DNA of 36,623 nt. Source: Acidobacteriota bacterium. Its GTDB lineage: Bacteria; Acidobacteriota; Terriglobia; UBA7540. Shown piece after piece: positions 1 to 9,018 of this stretch (position 1 is its first letter; every line of letters begins with the position of its first letter). The DNA is taken from NCBI GenBank assembly GCA_003165315.1, contig PLSX01000217.1, positions 1 to 36,623 on the forward strand, written 5' to 3'. A program made the translations under genes and the position numbers. The notes under the pieces are model-generated. The model worked only from the letters and a program-made list of their open reading frames with translations. It was not told where the DNA came from and did not search any database.

Positions 1-2159
1 CACCACAGACCAACGCCCTGTATAACAATTACTTTGTGAATGACAAAGACCCGGCGACAACTACTTGGTACAACTTTAAGGTGGATTACAACGTCTCAAC
101 GAAGCAACGGATCATGTACTCTGGGATGGTTACGGGTTCCTATACGGTCCAGAATGCGCCTGCCAATCCGATCGGTACCCTGGACATCTGGGGCCCCATG
201 GCGCCCACCATGCAACTCACTCACACCTACACCATCACCCCTACCCTGATTAACGAATTTCGTCTTGCGTATAACCGGGGAGCAGTCTATAACTGGGGGC
301 CCGACTTTCAACATGGGTATCCGGCGAAGCTGGGCTTGAATAATGCCGTCCTCGATGCTTTCCCGAATATCAGCGTCGGCGGGGCGGTATCTCCTTCGGG
401 GCTTGGCACTGCCCCCTCCAATGGCCTTTGGCAAAATAACGGCGCTTTGACTGACACCGTCGATTGGATCAAAGGGAAGCACGCCATTAAGATGGGAGGA
501 GAGTTCGACAGGTGGCAAGTGAACCAGGATCCTTTCGATTTTGTAGATTCCGGCAATTTTAACTTCAGTGGGGAATTTACTGCGGGACCCACTCCTCAAC
601 AACCACCCAAGACAGGCGCTAGTGCGGGTTTGGGTTACGCCGACCTGCTGCTGGGGTTGCCCAATACCTGGGGTGTCCAAACCGGGCCGGAAACCGGCGG
701 CCGCACCTGGAACACGCAGTTATTTATCCAGGATTCCTACAAGGTGCGTCCCAATCTCACCCTCAACCTCGGAGTGCGGTACCTGAGTCAACAGGGATGG
801 ACGGAAGAACATAATCACATCGCGCAGTTTGACCCCACCCTGACCAATGCTGCTACAGGCACTTTGGGAGCAATTTGGTACGGGGGAGCCGACGGGCGTA
901 CTATGGTGCAAGCGTCTCACCACGCGGTATTTGTTCCCCGACTGGGATTCGCATGGTCACCCAAGTCGGCTTGGACAGTGCGTGGGGCATACGGGATCTA
1001 TACCTTCCCGTGGGGTGACCAGAACTACTTTGGCTCTGGCCAAGGTGAGGATGGCTGGTTCGTCCAGGGGGCGGAGACATCGACAGACAGCGTCACGCCA
1101 CTCTTTACGATGACCCAAGGTCCGCCTTCTCCCGTTTATCCACCATCCAACCCCATTACCGCGCCCAACAGCCTCTTGAACGGCCAGAACGTGCTCTATA
1201 ACCCTTACCATGTTCCGATGTCCTACATGCAGCAGTGGCATTTTGGAGTTCAACATGAAATTGGAGGGTTCCTGGTTGATGTCTCCTACGTGGGCAGCCA
1301 ATTTGACCATTTGGGATATGGCGCTGATATCAATCAGGTTCCAGAGAGCAAACTTGCCCCTGGGACTGCCCAACTACTTAGACCCTACCCGCAATTCGGC
1401 ACCATCTCCGGCGTAACCTTCAACGGCTGGTCAAATTACAATGCCCTCCAGGTCGGCGTCCGGAAACCGTTCAGCCACGGCTATTCGATTCTCATAAACT
1501 ACGCCTACGCTCACTCGCTCGATACCGGGACCGGTGAAGGGGGCAATGGGATGCTGAGGACGGAGATTTGGCAAAACGCCTACAACCCCAGATCCAACTA
1601 TGGGAATTCGGTGAGTGACATTCGGAATAACTTCAACGGGGCTTTTGTTTATCAGTTGCCTTTTGGCAAAGGCAAACAGTTTGTAAACAATAATGCCGTG
1701 GCCGACGGCGTTATTGGCGGCTGGCAAGCCTCCGGCATCTTCCTGGTCCATACTGGGGAGCCATTCACTCCGGTAGTGGGAACGCTGGACCAAAGTGGCG
1801 CCATCACCGGAACTTGGTATCCCAACCGCATTGCCAACGGCTCCATCTCCAATCCTACGACTCACCAATGGTTCAACCCTGCGGCTTTTGTGACGCCGGC
1901 GGCTTATACGTTTGGCAATTCAGGGCGCAACATTTTGTACGGGCCAGGAGTTGCCAATCTCAACTTCAATTTAGCGAAGACCTTTAACATCGAGGAGAAA
2001 GTGAAACTCCAAATCCGCGCGGATGCCATCAACATCTTCAACCACGCCAACTATGGACAGCCTAATGCGGCGGTGGGACTCGGGGTGCAAGGGTCAGGAG
2101 AGATCTCTTCCGCGGATGCTGGACGCACCATTCAACTTGGAGCAGTTCTGCGGTTTTGA
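1..2159 (+). CDS. TonB-dependent receptor, Oar-like (3' part, partial at left edge)
   Basis: C-terminal beta-barrel part of an outer-membrane TonB-dependent receptor, of the large Oar-like type that is expanded in acidobacteria. The frame stays open to the left edge: codons from base 3 read HQTNALYNNYF directly into the GTG at 36, so that GTG is not a start and the gene begins outside the window. Visible signs are alternating aromatic and polar beta-strand segments (such as YNFKVDYNVS and LFIQDSYKVRPNLTLNLGVR), a TonB-receptor-like distal region near FNHANYGQPN, and a C-terminal LGAVLRF ending in phenylalanine, as expected for barrel assembly by BAM. The plug and the N-terminal carboxypeptidase-regulatory-like domain are not in the window. 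The substrate cannot be read from the sequence. Confidence 0.9.
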   Translation, partial: PQTNALYNNYFVNDKDPATTTWYNFKVDYNVSTKQRIMYSGMVTGSYTVQNAPANPIGTLDIWGPMAPTMQLTHTYTITPTLINEFRLAYNRGAVYNWGPDFQHGYPAKLGLNNAVLDAFPNISVGGAVSPSGLGTAPSNGLWQNNGALTDTVDWIKGKHAIKMGGEFDRWQVNQDPFDFVDSGNFNFSGEFTAGPTPQQPPKTGASAGLGYADLLLGLPNTWGVQTGPETGGRTWNTQLFIQDSYKVRPNLTLNLGVRYLSQQGWTEEHNHIAQFDPTLTNAATGTLGAIWYGGADGRTMVQASHHAVFVPRLGFAWSPKSAWTVRGAYGIYTFPWGDQNYFGSGQGEDGWFVQGAETSTDSVTPLFTMTQGPPSPVYPPSNPITAPNSLLNGQNVLYNPYHVPMSYMQQWHFGVQHEIGGFLVDVSYVGSQFDHLGYGADINQVPESKLAPGTAQLLRPYPQFGTISGVTFNGWSNYNALQVGVRKPFSHGYSILINYAYAHSLDTGTGEGGNGMLRTEIWQNAYNPRSNYGNSVSDIRNNFNGAFVYQLPFGKGKQFVNNNAVADGVIGGWQASGIFLVHTGEPFTPVVGTLDQSGAITGTWYPNRIANGSISNPTTHQWFNPAAFVTPAAYTFGNSGRNILYGPGVANLNFNLAKTFNIEEKVKLQIRADAINIFNHANYGQPNAAVGLGVQGSGEISSADAGRTIQLGAVLRF

Positions 2160-2308
2160 TATGAACTGACTTCAGGACCCACGCATGGAGAGTCCTCGCG
2201 ACTGCTTTTTACTTCCCAGGGTTGGTGTGCAACGAGTTGTGCGCCATCCCTGGGGAGGTTCTTACACCTACCCACTCCCCCCCTTCAATTTCCACCCATA
2301 GCGGTAAG

Positions 2309-2344
2309 CGCTGAGGATTTGGCTACGAGCCCAAATCCTCAGCG
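2309..2344. terminator. 14-bp hairpin between convergent genes
   Basis: A perfect 14-bp stem (CGCTGAGGATTTGG at 2309-2322 pairing with 2331-2344) around an 8-nt loop lies between the receptor gene and the convergent minus-strand gene ending at 2448. Neither side has a clean T-run (plus side continues GCCCTTTCTC), so a bidirectional terminator is likely by position but not proven. The rest of 2160-2447 shows no gene. Confidence 0.5.
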
Positions 2345-2447
2345 GCCCTTTCTCGTGGCCGGGCGATGAAGAGGTTGGTATTGAGACTTGATATGCCGCG
2401 GTGGAAGGCGGTATCTGCAGCGACCGCCTTCCACGCACAGGCCTCCG

Positions 2448-3014
2448 TCAATTTGAAGGCTGGGTGGGGCGCGGGGGGGCGGGGGTATATTTTTTGGGGG
2501 TTGTTGGGGCGCGGGCAGGGCGAGGACCCAGTGGGGCAATACCCGAAACCACTCGCTGGTCAACGTACTCCAACAGGCTTTTCTTGAGGCTCTGTATTTC
2601 CGCCGAGGCCAACATATCGTGGGGAAGCTCCTGAAAGCTTGATTCAATGGTCGCTTTGAGGTCCCGATTCATCTCCCGCGCTTGGCGGTCCAGCAGGCGG
2701 TCCATCGTATCGTTCAGCCTCAGCATTTCATCGTGATTCTGTTTGGCATACAGTGCCGCGTAGTCGTAGGAGTTGTAGATCGGACCGGTGCACTGCACCA
2801 TTTCGTAGGTCCAGTTCTCGGTGGCGTCAATCGGAGTGTGGGTAAGTTGACCCTCGCACACGTACCCACCCCTACCCATGCGAATGGACTGGTTCGGTTC
2901 CGCGATTACACGGATTTCCTGTGCTCGCAGCGCTCCGGCACTCAACAAAAGGGCTAACGCGACAGGCGCTGAACATAAAGCAAAACGGGCCGTGTTCCTG
3001 GACTGACTCATCAT
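2448..3014 (-). CDS. Small secreted protein of unknown function
   Basis: 188-residue protein, not recognised. The start at 3014 was chosen because AAAGGAG lies about 7 nt upstream and the protein then begins with a signal peptide: MMSQSRNTAR, hydrophobic core APVALALLLSAGAL, cleavage near RAQ/EI at about residue 32. Upstream in-frame codons have no such support. The mature part has two cysteines (in YVCEG and MVQCTG) that may form a disulfide, an acidic/basic helical stretch around residues 95-145, and a proline-rich tail (RPARAPTTPKKYTPAPPRPTQ) that could reach the envelope or bind a partner. It is convergent with the TonB receptor and divergent from the ABC-F gene. Function unknown. Confidence 0.72.
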   Translation of the reverse strand: MMSQSRNTARFALCSAPVALALLLSAGALRAQEIRVIAEPNQSIRMGRGGYVCEGQLTHTPIDATENWTYEMVQCTGPIYNSYDYAALYAKQNHDEMLRLNDTMDRLLDRQAREMNRDLKATIESSFQELPHDMLASAEIQSLKKSLLEYVDQRVVSGIAPLGPRPARAPTTPKKYTPAPPRPTQPSN

Positions 3015-3260
3015 GGTAACTCCTTTGTCACGGAATATGGGCACATCGCCAAGGCGGGTGATCTCCTGGCTGCAGCTTTTCTCCCGTGCGATCGCGTGGT
3101 GAACTGTGAACGTTTGGTACACTCGCAGGTTATCATCACGCCCCAACGCCTTCAAGCGCCACGGTTGCTGCGACACTTGACCGCATGAATGCTATCAAGC
3201 AGGATCCCATGGGCAAAGGGACACATTCCGTTATTCGCCACCCGCAATCCATCCCTGGTC

Positions 3261-3288
3261 TTGACATGGAATTGAACCTGCCTATAAT
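3261..3288 (+). promoter_or_regulatory. Perfect-consensus sigma70-type promoter for the ABC-F gene
   Basis: TTGACA (3261-3266) and TATAAT (3283-3288), both exact consensus, with a 16-bp spacer. A start site near 3295 gives a leader of roughly 125 nt before the ABC-F gene. The leader has a strong SD-like GGAAGGAG (3315-3322) with no long ORF behind it (only TTG AAG CTC TAA), and a small CCACC-TCGT-GGTGG hairpin just before the coding region. Confidence 0.75.
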
Positions 3289-3421
3289 TCCCATCAGTGC
3301 GGCATTCACCGCGCGGAAGGAGCAAACCGGCTTGAAGCTCTAAAGACATTCCTAACCTTCGGAACGAACTTCATCCGCCACCTCGTGGTGGAGGGGGAAC
3401 GTTATGTTCAAGGAGTCGAGG

Positions 3422-5026
3422 ATGTCTTTATTAAATGCAGCCGATTTGAGCTTTCAATATTCCTTCCAGCCTGAGCCGTTATTCCGCAAGGCCTCATTTG
3501 AAATCAATCCCGGTGACCGCATAGGACTGGTCGGTCCAAACGGAGCAGGAAAGTCGACGCTTTTGCGCATTCTCACGGGAGAACTTGCCCCTGACGCAGG
3601 CACCATCGCGCGCCGCTCGCAGCTGCGCACCCTATGTGTTCCGCAGCAGACTCCGGCGCTGGAAGAATGCCATCTCAAGGACTACGTGCTCTCGGCTGAG
3701 CCTGAACTTGGAATCCTGCACAGCGAAATCCGCCGCCTCGAATCCCGCCTTGATGACGTGACCCGGGCCACGCGCTATGGCGAACTTCTGCATGATTATG
3801 AAGAAGGTGGAGGTTTTCAGCTTGAAGCCCATGCGGAGCGGGTGCTGCAAGGACTTGGATTCACGTCCGGCGACCGGCAGTTGCCGATGGCCAGCCTTTC
3901 CGCCGGGCAGCGCGTGCGGGCGCAGCTCGCCCGGCTGCTGCTCGCCTCGGCGGATCTTCTTTTGATCGACGAACCCACCAACCATCTCGACATGGCGGGG
4001 CGGAAATGGCTGGAGGACTATCTTCTCCAGCGCGATGTTGCCTACCTTATGGTCTCGCACGATCGCGCCTTCCTGACTCGGGCGACAATGCGGATTTTTG
4101 AGCTGAAACGCCAAGTGCTGACCGTCTATGAAGGGAATTTCGAATTTTACGTGGAGCAGCGCAATTTGCGGCAGTCGCAGGCCATGCGGCTTTTCGAGGC
4201 TGGGCAGGGCCGCGTGGAATCTGAGCGGCGAGCTTCTGACCGACGCCTGGCTTTGTCGCACCGGATGGCTGAGGCTCCCCGGGGTGTGCGGCACGGCAAG
4301 GATTATTACGCCGCCAAGGCGGCGCGGGTGGCCCGCACGGCTCGCATTTTGCGCGAGCGCTCCCGGCACGATCCCGTGGCTTTAAAACCCTGGCAGGAAG
4401 ATCCCATTCCGACCCTCGAATTCCCCCAAACCAGCAGGCTCTCAGGTGTGATGCTGAGTACCTGCGGGCTGGCCAAATCCTTTGGCAGCAAGCATTTGTT
4501 CAAAGATCTCAACCTCTGCGTTCACGCGGGCTCCCGCTGGGCGATTCTAGGGCCAAATGGGTGCGGCAAGTCCACGTTGTTCCGAATCCTGCTGGGTGAA
4601 GAGACGAGCGATGAGGGCGCCGTGCAAGTATCTTCCAAAGTCAGGTTCGGTTATTACGCCCAGGAAGGTGAGCATCTGGATCCTCGCCGTTCCCCTTTGG
4701 AATTGTGCAAGGAGTTGGACCAGGATGAAACGCGCGTGCGCACCATGCTGGGCTGCCTGCGATTGCGTGGCGAACAGGTGACGCATGCCCTCAAAACCAT
4801 GAGTGCAGGGGAGGGAGCTAAATTGGCCCTGGCCCGACTGCTGCTGAGCGGGGCAAACTTCCTGCTGCTGGATGAACTTACCAATCACCTCGACATCGAA
4901 TCGCGGGAGGCGGTGGAAGATGCGTTGCTCCGCTATCCCGGCACCGTGATGTTCATTACCCACGACCGCTACTTCGTGGAAAAGCTTACGGATGAGGTGT
5001 TGGAACTCGGGGTCAGGGGTTGGTGA
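3422..5026 (+). CDS. ABC-F family ATPase
   Basis: Soluble ATPase with two nucleotide-binding domains and no membrane segment; ABC-F proteins act on the ribosome (translation factors of the EttA/Uup type or antibiotic-protection factors). 534 residues from ATG 3422, which has AAGGAG six bases upstream; an in-frame ATG at 3404 is an alternative. Domain 1: Walker A GPNGAGKST about residue 38, signature LSAGQ about 160, Walker B with LLLIDEPTNHLD about 180. Domain 2: Walker A GPNGCGKST about 377, signature MSAGEG about 459, Walker B LLLDELTNHLD about 481. The second D-E box has Leu where Pro is usual, but both acidic residues remain. The segment between the domains is the interdomain linker typical of the family. 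It is transcribed from the consensus promoter upstream. Which ABC-F subfamily it belongs to cannot be decided by eye. Confidence 0.93.
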   Translation: MSLLNAADLSFQYSFQPEPLFRKASFEINPGDRIGLVGPNGAGKSTLLRILTGELAPDAGTIARRSQLRTLCVPQQTPALEECHLKDYVLSAEPELGILHSEIRRLESRLDDVTRATRYGELLHDYEEGGGFQLEAHAERVLQGLGFTSGDRQLPMASLSAGQRVRAQLARLLLASADLLLIDEPTNHLDMAGRKWLEDYLLQRDVAYLMVSHDRAFLTRATMRIFELKRQVLTVYEGNFEFYVEQRNLRQSQAMRLFEAGQGRVESERRASDRRLALSHRMAEAPRGVRHGKDYYAAKAARVARTARILRERSRHDPVALKPWQEDPIPTLEFPQTSRLSGVMLSTCGLAKSFGSKHLFKDLNLCVHAGSRWAILGPNGCGKSTLFRILLGEETSDEGAVQVSSKVRFGYYAQEGEHLDPRRSPLELCKELDQDETRVRTMLGCLRLRGEQVTHALKTMSAGEGAKLALARLLLSGANFLLLDELTNHLDIESREAVEDALLRYPGTVMFITHDRYFVEKLTDEVLELGVRGW

Positions 5027-5100
5027 CATGGGATACGGCAAAAGACAAGAGATTAGATGCCCTCAACCCGTTATGGGTGCTTGTGATGAGGAGCCGCCCA

Positions 5101-5433
5101 CTAATCCTGCTCACGGCGGGACTGCGAGTTTACGAATTTCGTCAGGGCTTGGCGGTCCTCCGCGCTAATCGATGTAAACTCCACCCCTACTCCCTTTCCA
5201 CCGGCAGACCACCTCACGATTCCTCTCGCACTTAATGCGGGCAAATCGGGCGGTTGACCAAAGACCAGGTGGAGTTGAGTGCCGGCGGGGAACAATTTCC
5301 TTGGACAGAGGCACAGCCCCGTTTCGCTCAAGTTTTCCGTATCCACGACGTAATGGGCCGTCCCTTCCCTCAGCGACACCGTCAAAATTGCGACTACCCG
5401 CGGAGCACGTTCCGGTCCCTCTATAGTAGGCAT
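5101..5433 (-). CDS. PilZ-domain protein
   Basis: 110-residue single-domain protein resembling PilZ, a cyclic-di-GMP receptor domain. The first motif is an arginine cluster near the N-terminus (ERAPRVV), followed by the second-motif signature NxSxxG as NLSETG at about residues 34-39, and then strands ending in the typical GVEFTSI segment near residue 84. The Arg cluster does not exactly match RxxxR, so nucleotide binding is likely but not certain. The start is fixed by an in-frame stop four codons upstream; the SD is weak. PilZ proteins commonly tune motility or exopolysaccharide production, which fits a genome with flagella, but nothing local shows its target. It lies downstream of the POTRA gene on the same strand with a 158-bp gap. 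Confidence 0.78.
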   Translation of the reverse strand: MPTIEGPERAPRVVAILTVSLREGTAHYVVDTENLSETGLCLCPRKLFPAGTQLHLVFGQPPDLPALSARGIVRWSAGGKGVGVEFTSISAEDRQALTKFVNSQSRREQD

Positions 5434-5591
5434 ATGGGTTGCCCGTTATCCCTCTGTGTGACTTCGGTTCGATGGAAATATGATACGTCAAACCGTCCGA
5501 ATCGGCGCGGTGAAGTTTTACAAAGTCACCGATTTCGCGCTCCTCAGCCGTTGACCCGAGTCCCATAACCCGTGTGCCTACCCCTGTCCCG

Positions 5592-6938
5592 CTATTTGCT
5601 CCCGGTGGGGTGAAAGGTAAATCGGACGTCCACCGTCTTGGTATCTTCGTGGACCGTCGGCACGGGATTCCCCACCGTCCACCCGGCGGGAAGCTTGCGA
5701 ACCACATCCTGCAAATAGATAGTCCAATAATACGCGTTGTAAGGGTCGCCGGGGCGGAGTCGGGAGAGCTGCTGGAACAACTTTGTGCGGGCATCATCCA
5801 AGCCGACAATTTCCAGTTTTCCCAGGCGGAACTGATCTCCCTGTTTGATTAAAATCTCATAGGAAGCCAGGTGGCCGGCATCGTCCAGGGTCAGCTTTGG
5901 GTTCACATCGGCATTGAGGTAACCCATGGGATGGAACAACGGCAGCATGGCCAGAGTGTCCTGCTCAATCTGAACGGCATTCACCGGAGCGCCCACCGAT
6001 ACGTGCATCGTTTTTGCCAACTGGGGGTAGGGAATGGCGCTGCTGCCTGACCAGGTAATCTCTTTCAGGCGGTATTGCTCACCCTCGGAGACTGCAATTG
6101 TGACCGAGACGGCGTTCGCCACTGGGTCGCCCGTGAGCAGGCGGGGAACAGGATCTTGGAAATCCGCGCGCAGATAACCGCGCTGGCGATAAACCGCACC
6201 CACACCTCCGCGGGAAAAGCTGCGGATAAAATTTGCGTCATAATCCTTATTAATCAGGGGGGTCGCGGCCTGCCGCAACTGGGCCGCATCGACCTTTTGA
6301 ACGCCAGTGAAGTCGATTTTGCGGACGGGCATGGGAATGCCCATCACCTGGAATTGAATTCCCTGAATGGGGCCGCCGGCCTCTCCCAGTGGCGTGGCCT
6401 GGACTTGTGCCTGGATGCCATGCGCATCCAGCATGGCGGAAAGCGCGGCGGAAATGAGGTCCATCATGCTTCCGCCCGGAGGCGCGTAGCCATCAAAAAG
6501 AGGAACCCGGGAACGGATTCCCTCCGTCAACTCCTGCGGGGTAAACCAAATAAAATTCCCGAAGCTGCAGGGCAGGAATTGGGCGGCATCCTCAACGGTA
6601 AAGACTACAGTTATGGTATCGCCCTGAGTCTCATAGTGATAATTGACCGTGGCGAAGGCTCCAAGCGACGCCAGCCGGCTCGCCGCCACATCCAGCGACT
6701 TGGGGGTGATTGAGTCGCCCACCTTGAGGCCGGAGGCCTTGGCCGCTTCCGCCGCTGCGTAATGATGGGACCCAACCACACTGACGCCAACCACGTGGAA
6801 CGGGCCGCCCTTCTGGGCCTGCAACGTGCCGGGCATGATCAGCAGGAATGCCAGCAGGGCGGCGTGGAGCCACGGCGTGCTGAGTATTCCATGGGCTAGC
6901 GCCTTACTTTCAAACCGATTCCGTAAAGTGAATGGCAT
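5592..6938 (-). CDS. Secreted POTRA-repeat protein without an Omp85 barrel
   Basis: 448 residues. Signal peptide (hydrophobic LHAALLAFLLIMPGTLQAQ, cleavage near residue 42), then repeated POTRA-like units: FHVVGVSVVGSHHY... about 47-118, a divergent unit about 120-205, VRKIDFTGVQKVDAAQLRQ about 210-290, YRLKEITWSGSSAIPYPQLAK about 298-370, and FRLGKLEIVGLDDARTKLFQQ about 378-445. These fit the beta-alpha-alpha-beta-beta POTRA pattern of BamA/TamA/FtsQ proteins. There is no C-terminal 16-strand barrel; the protein stops right after the last POTRA (FTFHPTGSK). It is probably periplasmic, perhaps assisting outer-membrane insertion or working with a separate barrel. Downstream of aqpZ on the same strand but separated by a hairpin. 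Confidence 0.8.
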   Translation of the reverse strand: MPFTLRNRFESKALAHGILSTPWLHAALLAFLLIMPGTLQAQKGGPFHVVGVSVVGSHHYAAAEAAKASGLKVGDSITPKSLDVAASRLASLGAFATVNYHYETQGDTITVVFTVEDAAQFLPCSFGNFIWFTPQELTEGIRSRVPLFDGYAPPGGSMMDLISAALSAMLDAHGIQAQVQATPLGEAGGPIQGIQFQVMGIPMPVRKIDFTGVQKVDAAQLRQAATPLINKDYDANFIRSFSRGGVGAVYRQRGYLRADFQDPVPRLLTGDPVANAVSVTIAVSEGEQYRLKEITWSGSSAIPYPQLAKTMHVSVGAPVNAVQIEQDTLAMLPLFHPMGYLNADVNPKLTLDDAGHLASYEILIKQGDQFRLGKLEIVGLDDARTKLFQQLSRLRPGDPYNAYYWTIYLQDVVRKLPAGWTVGNPVPTVHEDTKTVDVRFTFHPTGSK

Positions 6939-7010
6939 GGATCCAGCCCCCTGTTTCGAAGGTCCTTCTCATCTTGCCACAATCAACAGCTCAAAGGTCT
7001 GAATACAGGC

Positions 7011-7046
7011 CGCCGGGGTAACCGGCTGCAAGCGGATACCCCGGCG
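7011..7046 (-). terminator. Hairpin between aqpZ and the POTRA gene
   Basis: Perfect 10-bp GC-rich stem: CGCCGGGGTA (7011-7020) pairs with TACCCCGGCG (7037-7046), with a 16-nt loop. It lies 55 bp past the aqpZ stop on the minus strand. No T-run follows, so this may be a Rho-independent-like, attenuating or mRNA-stabilising structure. Placement is the main support. Confidence 0.4.
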
Positions 7047-7101
7047 TTACCACGGGCACAATTCCTCTGTCACGTGGACAGAGTCAATCCGACGACCCGA
7101 A

Positions 7102-7779
7102 CTACATATCCAGAACCTTGGTCCTGAAGATGATTCCGGAAACTATTCCCGCTATGCTGGGAACGATCAGAAACATCCACACTTGTGAGAGGGCTTGGCC
7201 GCCCACCAGCAGCGCCGGTCCCAGGCTGCGGGCGGGATTTACCGAGACTCCCGTAATGTTGATACCGAAGATGTGAATCACCACTAGCGTGATTCCAATC
7301 GCGAGGCCGGCCATTGCCGTGGGCGCTCCGCCCTGGGTTGAGCCGAGGATGACGATCACAAAGATCAAAGTAGCGACAAATTCGAAGACCATGCCGGCCT
7401 GTAGGGAGTAACCCATCTGGTATCCCGGCCCCCAGCCGTCCTGGCCCAGCCCATTCGCGGCTACGCTATATCCGCTCATGCCTTCCGCGATGACCCTCAG
7501 AACGGCGGCGGCAGCGATTCCACCCAGCACCTGGCCAACGATGTAACCCACAAGGTCTTTGACGTTCATACGGCCTGCGGTAAAAACTCCCAGGCTCACC
7601 GCCGGATTGATGTGACACCCTGAGACCGGTCCAATACCATAGGCCATGGCGATCAGCGCAAATCCGAAGGCAAACGCGATTCCGAGATGCCCCACCGCCA
7701 CGCCGGACACAACTGCCGTTCCACAGCCGAAAAGCACCAGCGTAAACGTACCAATAAACTCCGCCACATATTTTTTCAT
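7102..7779 (-). CDS. aqpZ: Aquaporin Z-like channel
   Basis: 225-residue MIP-family channel in the cytoplasmic membrane, conducting water by osmotic gradient. Six membrane segments and the two hallmark half-helices are visible: HINPAVSLG with NPA at residues 58-60, and SVNPARSLGP with NPA at 181-183 followed by the selectivity-filter Arg184. The small residue plus Arg pattern and overall length favour the water-specific AqpZ type over glycerol facilitators, which usually have NPARD and are longer. Start ATG 7779 has AGGGGG upstream. A plausible promoter lies about 100 bp upstream. Confidence 0.93.
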   Translation of the reverse strand: MKKYVAEFIGTFTLVLFGCGTAVVSGVAVGHLGIAFAFGFALIAMAYGIGPVSGCHINPAVSLGVFTAGRMNVKDLVGYIVGQVLGGIAAAAVLRVIAEGMSGYSVAANGLGQDGWGPGYQMGYSLQAGMVFEFVATLIFVIVILGSTQGGAPTAMAGLAIGITLVVIHIFGINITGVSVNPARSLGPALLVGGQALSQVWMFLIVPSIAGIVSGIIFRTKVLDM

Positions 7780-7882
7780 AGCGCCCCCTTATTCCTCTCC
7801 TGTTGTTTTGTTGAGTCCTGTTGGTGAAACCCCGTCCAATAGCAGAACGGACTTTCACCTCTGCTCTACCTGGATGGCACAG

Positions 7883-7911
7883 AGTATACAGTCGGAGCAG
7901 GGTAAGAACAA
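7883..7911 (-). promoter_or_regulatory. Candidate promoter for aqpZ
   Basis: On the minus strand TTGTTC (7906-7911) and TATACT (7883-7888) are 17 bp apart, about 100 bp upstream of the aqpZ start. The -10 matches 5 of 6, the -35 only 3 of 6. The rest of the 300-bp gap 7780-8079 shows no gene. Confidence 0.4.
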
Positions 7912-8079
7912 CCCCCCTGCATTGCCGCTCCCGAGGGCGGCTCTCGATGGCTGACATTTGTGGTTTAACGGTTTCGTTGCCCCTGCGACTTTCAGGATTT
8001 CACTCTACCTTCACGGAGGCGCTACGGCAGCAGGATTGAATGTCGAGCGGTGCGGAGGACACTGAGGAATGGACCTCGA

Positions 8080-8958
8080 TTACTGGTGCATCCGGTTTCC
8101 ACCGCCGACGTAAAGTAATTGGCCGGTGATCCAGCGGGCCTGGTGAGAGGCCAGGAATACAATCGCGTCGGCAATGTCTTCCGGCTGGCCCACGCGCCGC
8201 AGGGGAATGCCAGGTAGAACCTTCTCCTCAAGTTCCCGGGACATCCAACCTGTCTGCACGGGGCCGGGTGAAACGATATTTACGGCAATACCCAACGGAC
8301 CCAATTCCACGGCAGCGGCACGGCTGTAGGATTCCAGGGCGTGCTTGCTGGCCCAATATGATATCTCATCCGGAAAACCTGACGCCCCATCGGTGCTGAC
8401 ATTGATGATCCGGCCCCAATTAGCACTGCGCGCAAGGTAGCGGTGGGCAAATTCGGCTGTTAACAGGGCCACCGCCCGGCTGTTAATGGCAAAGTGTTGG
8501 TCGTGACTCGCCGCCGTGATGGTACGCTTGCTGGGGCCCAACCCGCCAATGCTCCGGTCGCCCGCCTGGGACGGGAGAAAGGTGTCAGGCTCGCAGTGGG
8601 CGGCATTATTCACCAGCACCTCGACCGGCCCGAAGGCTTGCTCGGCGCGATCGAAGAGTTGAAGAATGACAGCGGGATCGGCCAGGTCCGCCATCCATGC
8701 TTCAGCGCATCCGCCAGCGGCGCGAATTTCATCAACAACGTGCTGTGCCGTCATCGTCTGTGCCGCGATGTACCACTCTTCTCCCATCTCGCCTATTTTG
8801 CTGACGCCCTCCCCTTGCACGCTCTTGGTTTGGAAATAGTGAATAAATACGCGCGCTCCCTGCGCCGCAAAGGCTCGTGCCGTCGCCGCGCCTATCCCTT
8901 TGGGATTGTTCCCGCCTGTTACCGCTACGACTTTGTCTTTGAGTCCCGTGTCAATCAT
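8080..8958 (-). CDS. Short-chain dehydrogenase/reductase
   Basis: 292-residue NAD(P)-dependent oxidoreductase of the classical SDR family. Rossmann glycine motif TGGNNPKGIG near residue 14, NNAA in the middle (about 118), catalytic Ser in NVSTDGASG and Tyr/Lys in YWASK (about 205-209), followed by SPGPVQTGW. ATG 8958 was chosen because GGAG lies six bases upstream and the Rossmann fold then begins where the family expects; upstream ATG 8970 and TTG 8979 lack an SD. A roughly 40-residue insert (IHYFQTKSVQGEG... to about 75) is longer than in FabG-like enzymes. Last gene of the minus-strand group with the DUF4832-like gene 60 bp upstream. Substrate unknown. Confidence 0.88.
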   Translation of the reverse strand: MIDTGLKDKVVAVTGGNNPKGIGAATARAFAAQGARVFIHYFQTKSVQGEGVSKIGEMGEEWYIAAQTMTAQHVVDEIRAAGGCAEAWMADLADPAVILQLFDRAEQAFGPVEVLVNNAAHCEPDTFLPSQAGDRSIGGLGPSKRTITAASHDQHFAINSRAVALLTAEFAHRYLARSANWGRIINVSTDGASGFPDEISYWASKHALESYSRAAAVELGPLGIAVNIVSPGPVQTGWMSRELEEKVLPGIPLRRVGQPEDIADAIVFLASHQARWITGQLLYVGGGNRMHQ

Positions 8959-9018
8959 CGACTTCTCCATGTGCAACAAGCCAACGTAATCCGGCCCTGC
9001 ACTTCGCCGCTGCCGACA

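Noticed and set aside
36..2159. GTG at 36 as start of the TonB receptor
   Set aside because: The frame is open to the left edge and the sequence before it continues the receptor pattern.
5165..5809. Minus-strand 214-residue ORF
   Set aside because: Overlaps both the PilZ and POTRA genes in another frame and has no family features.
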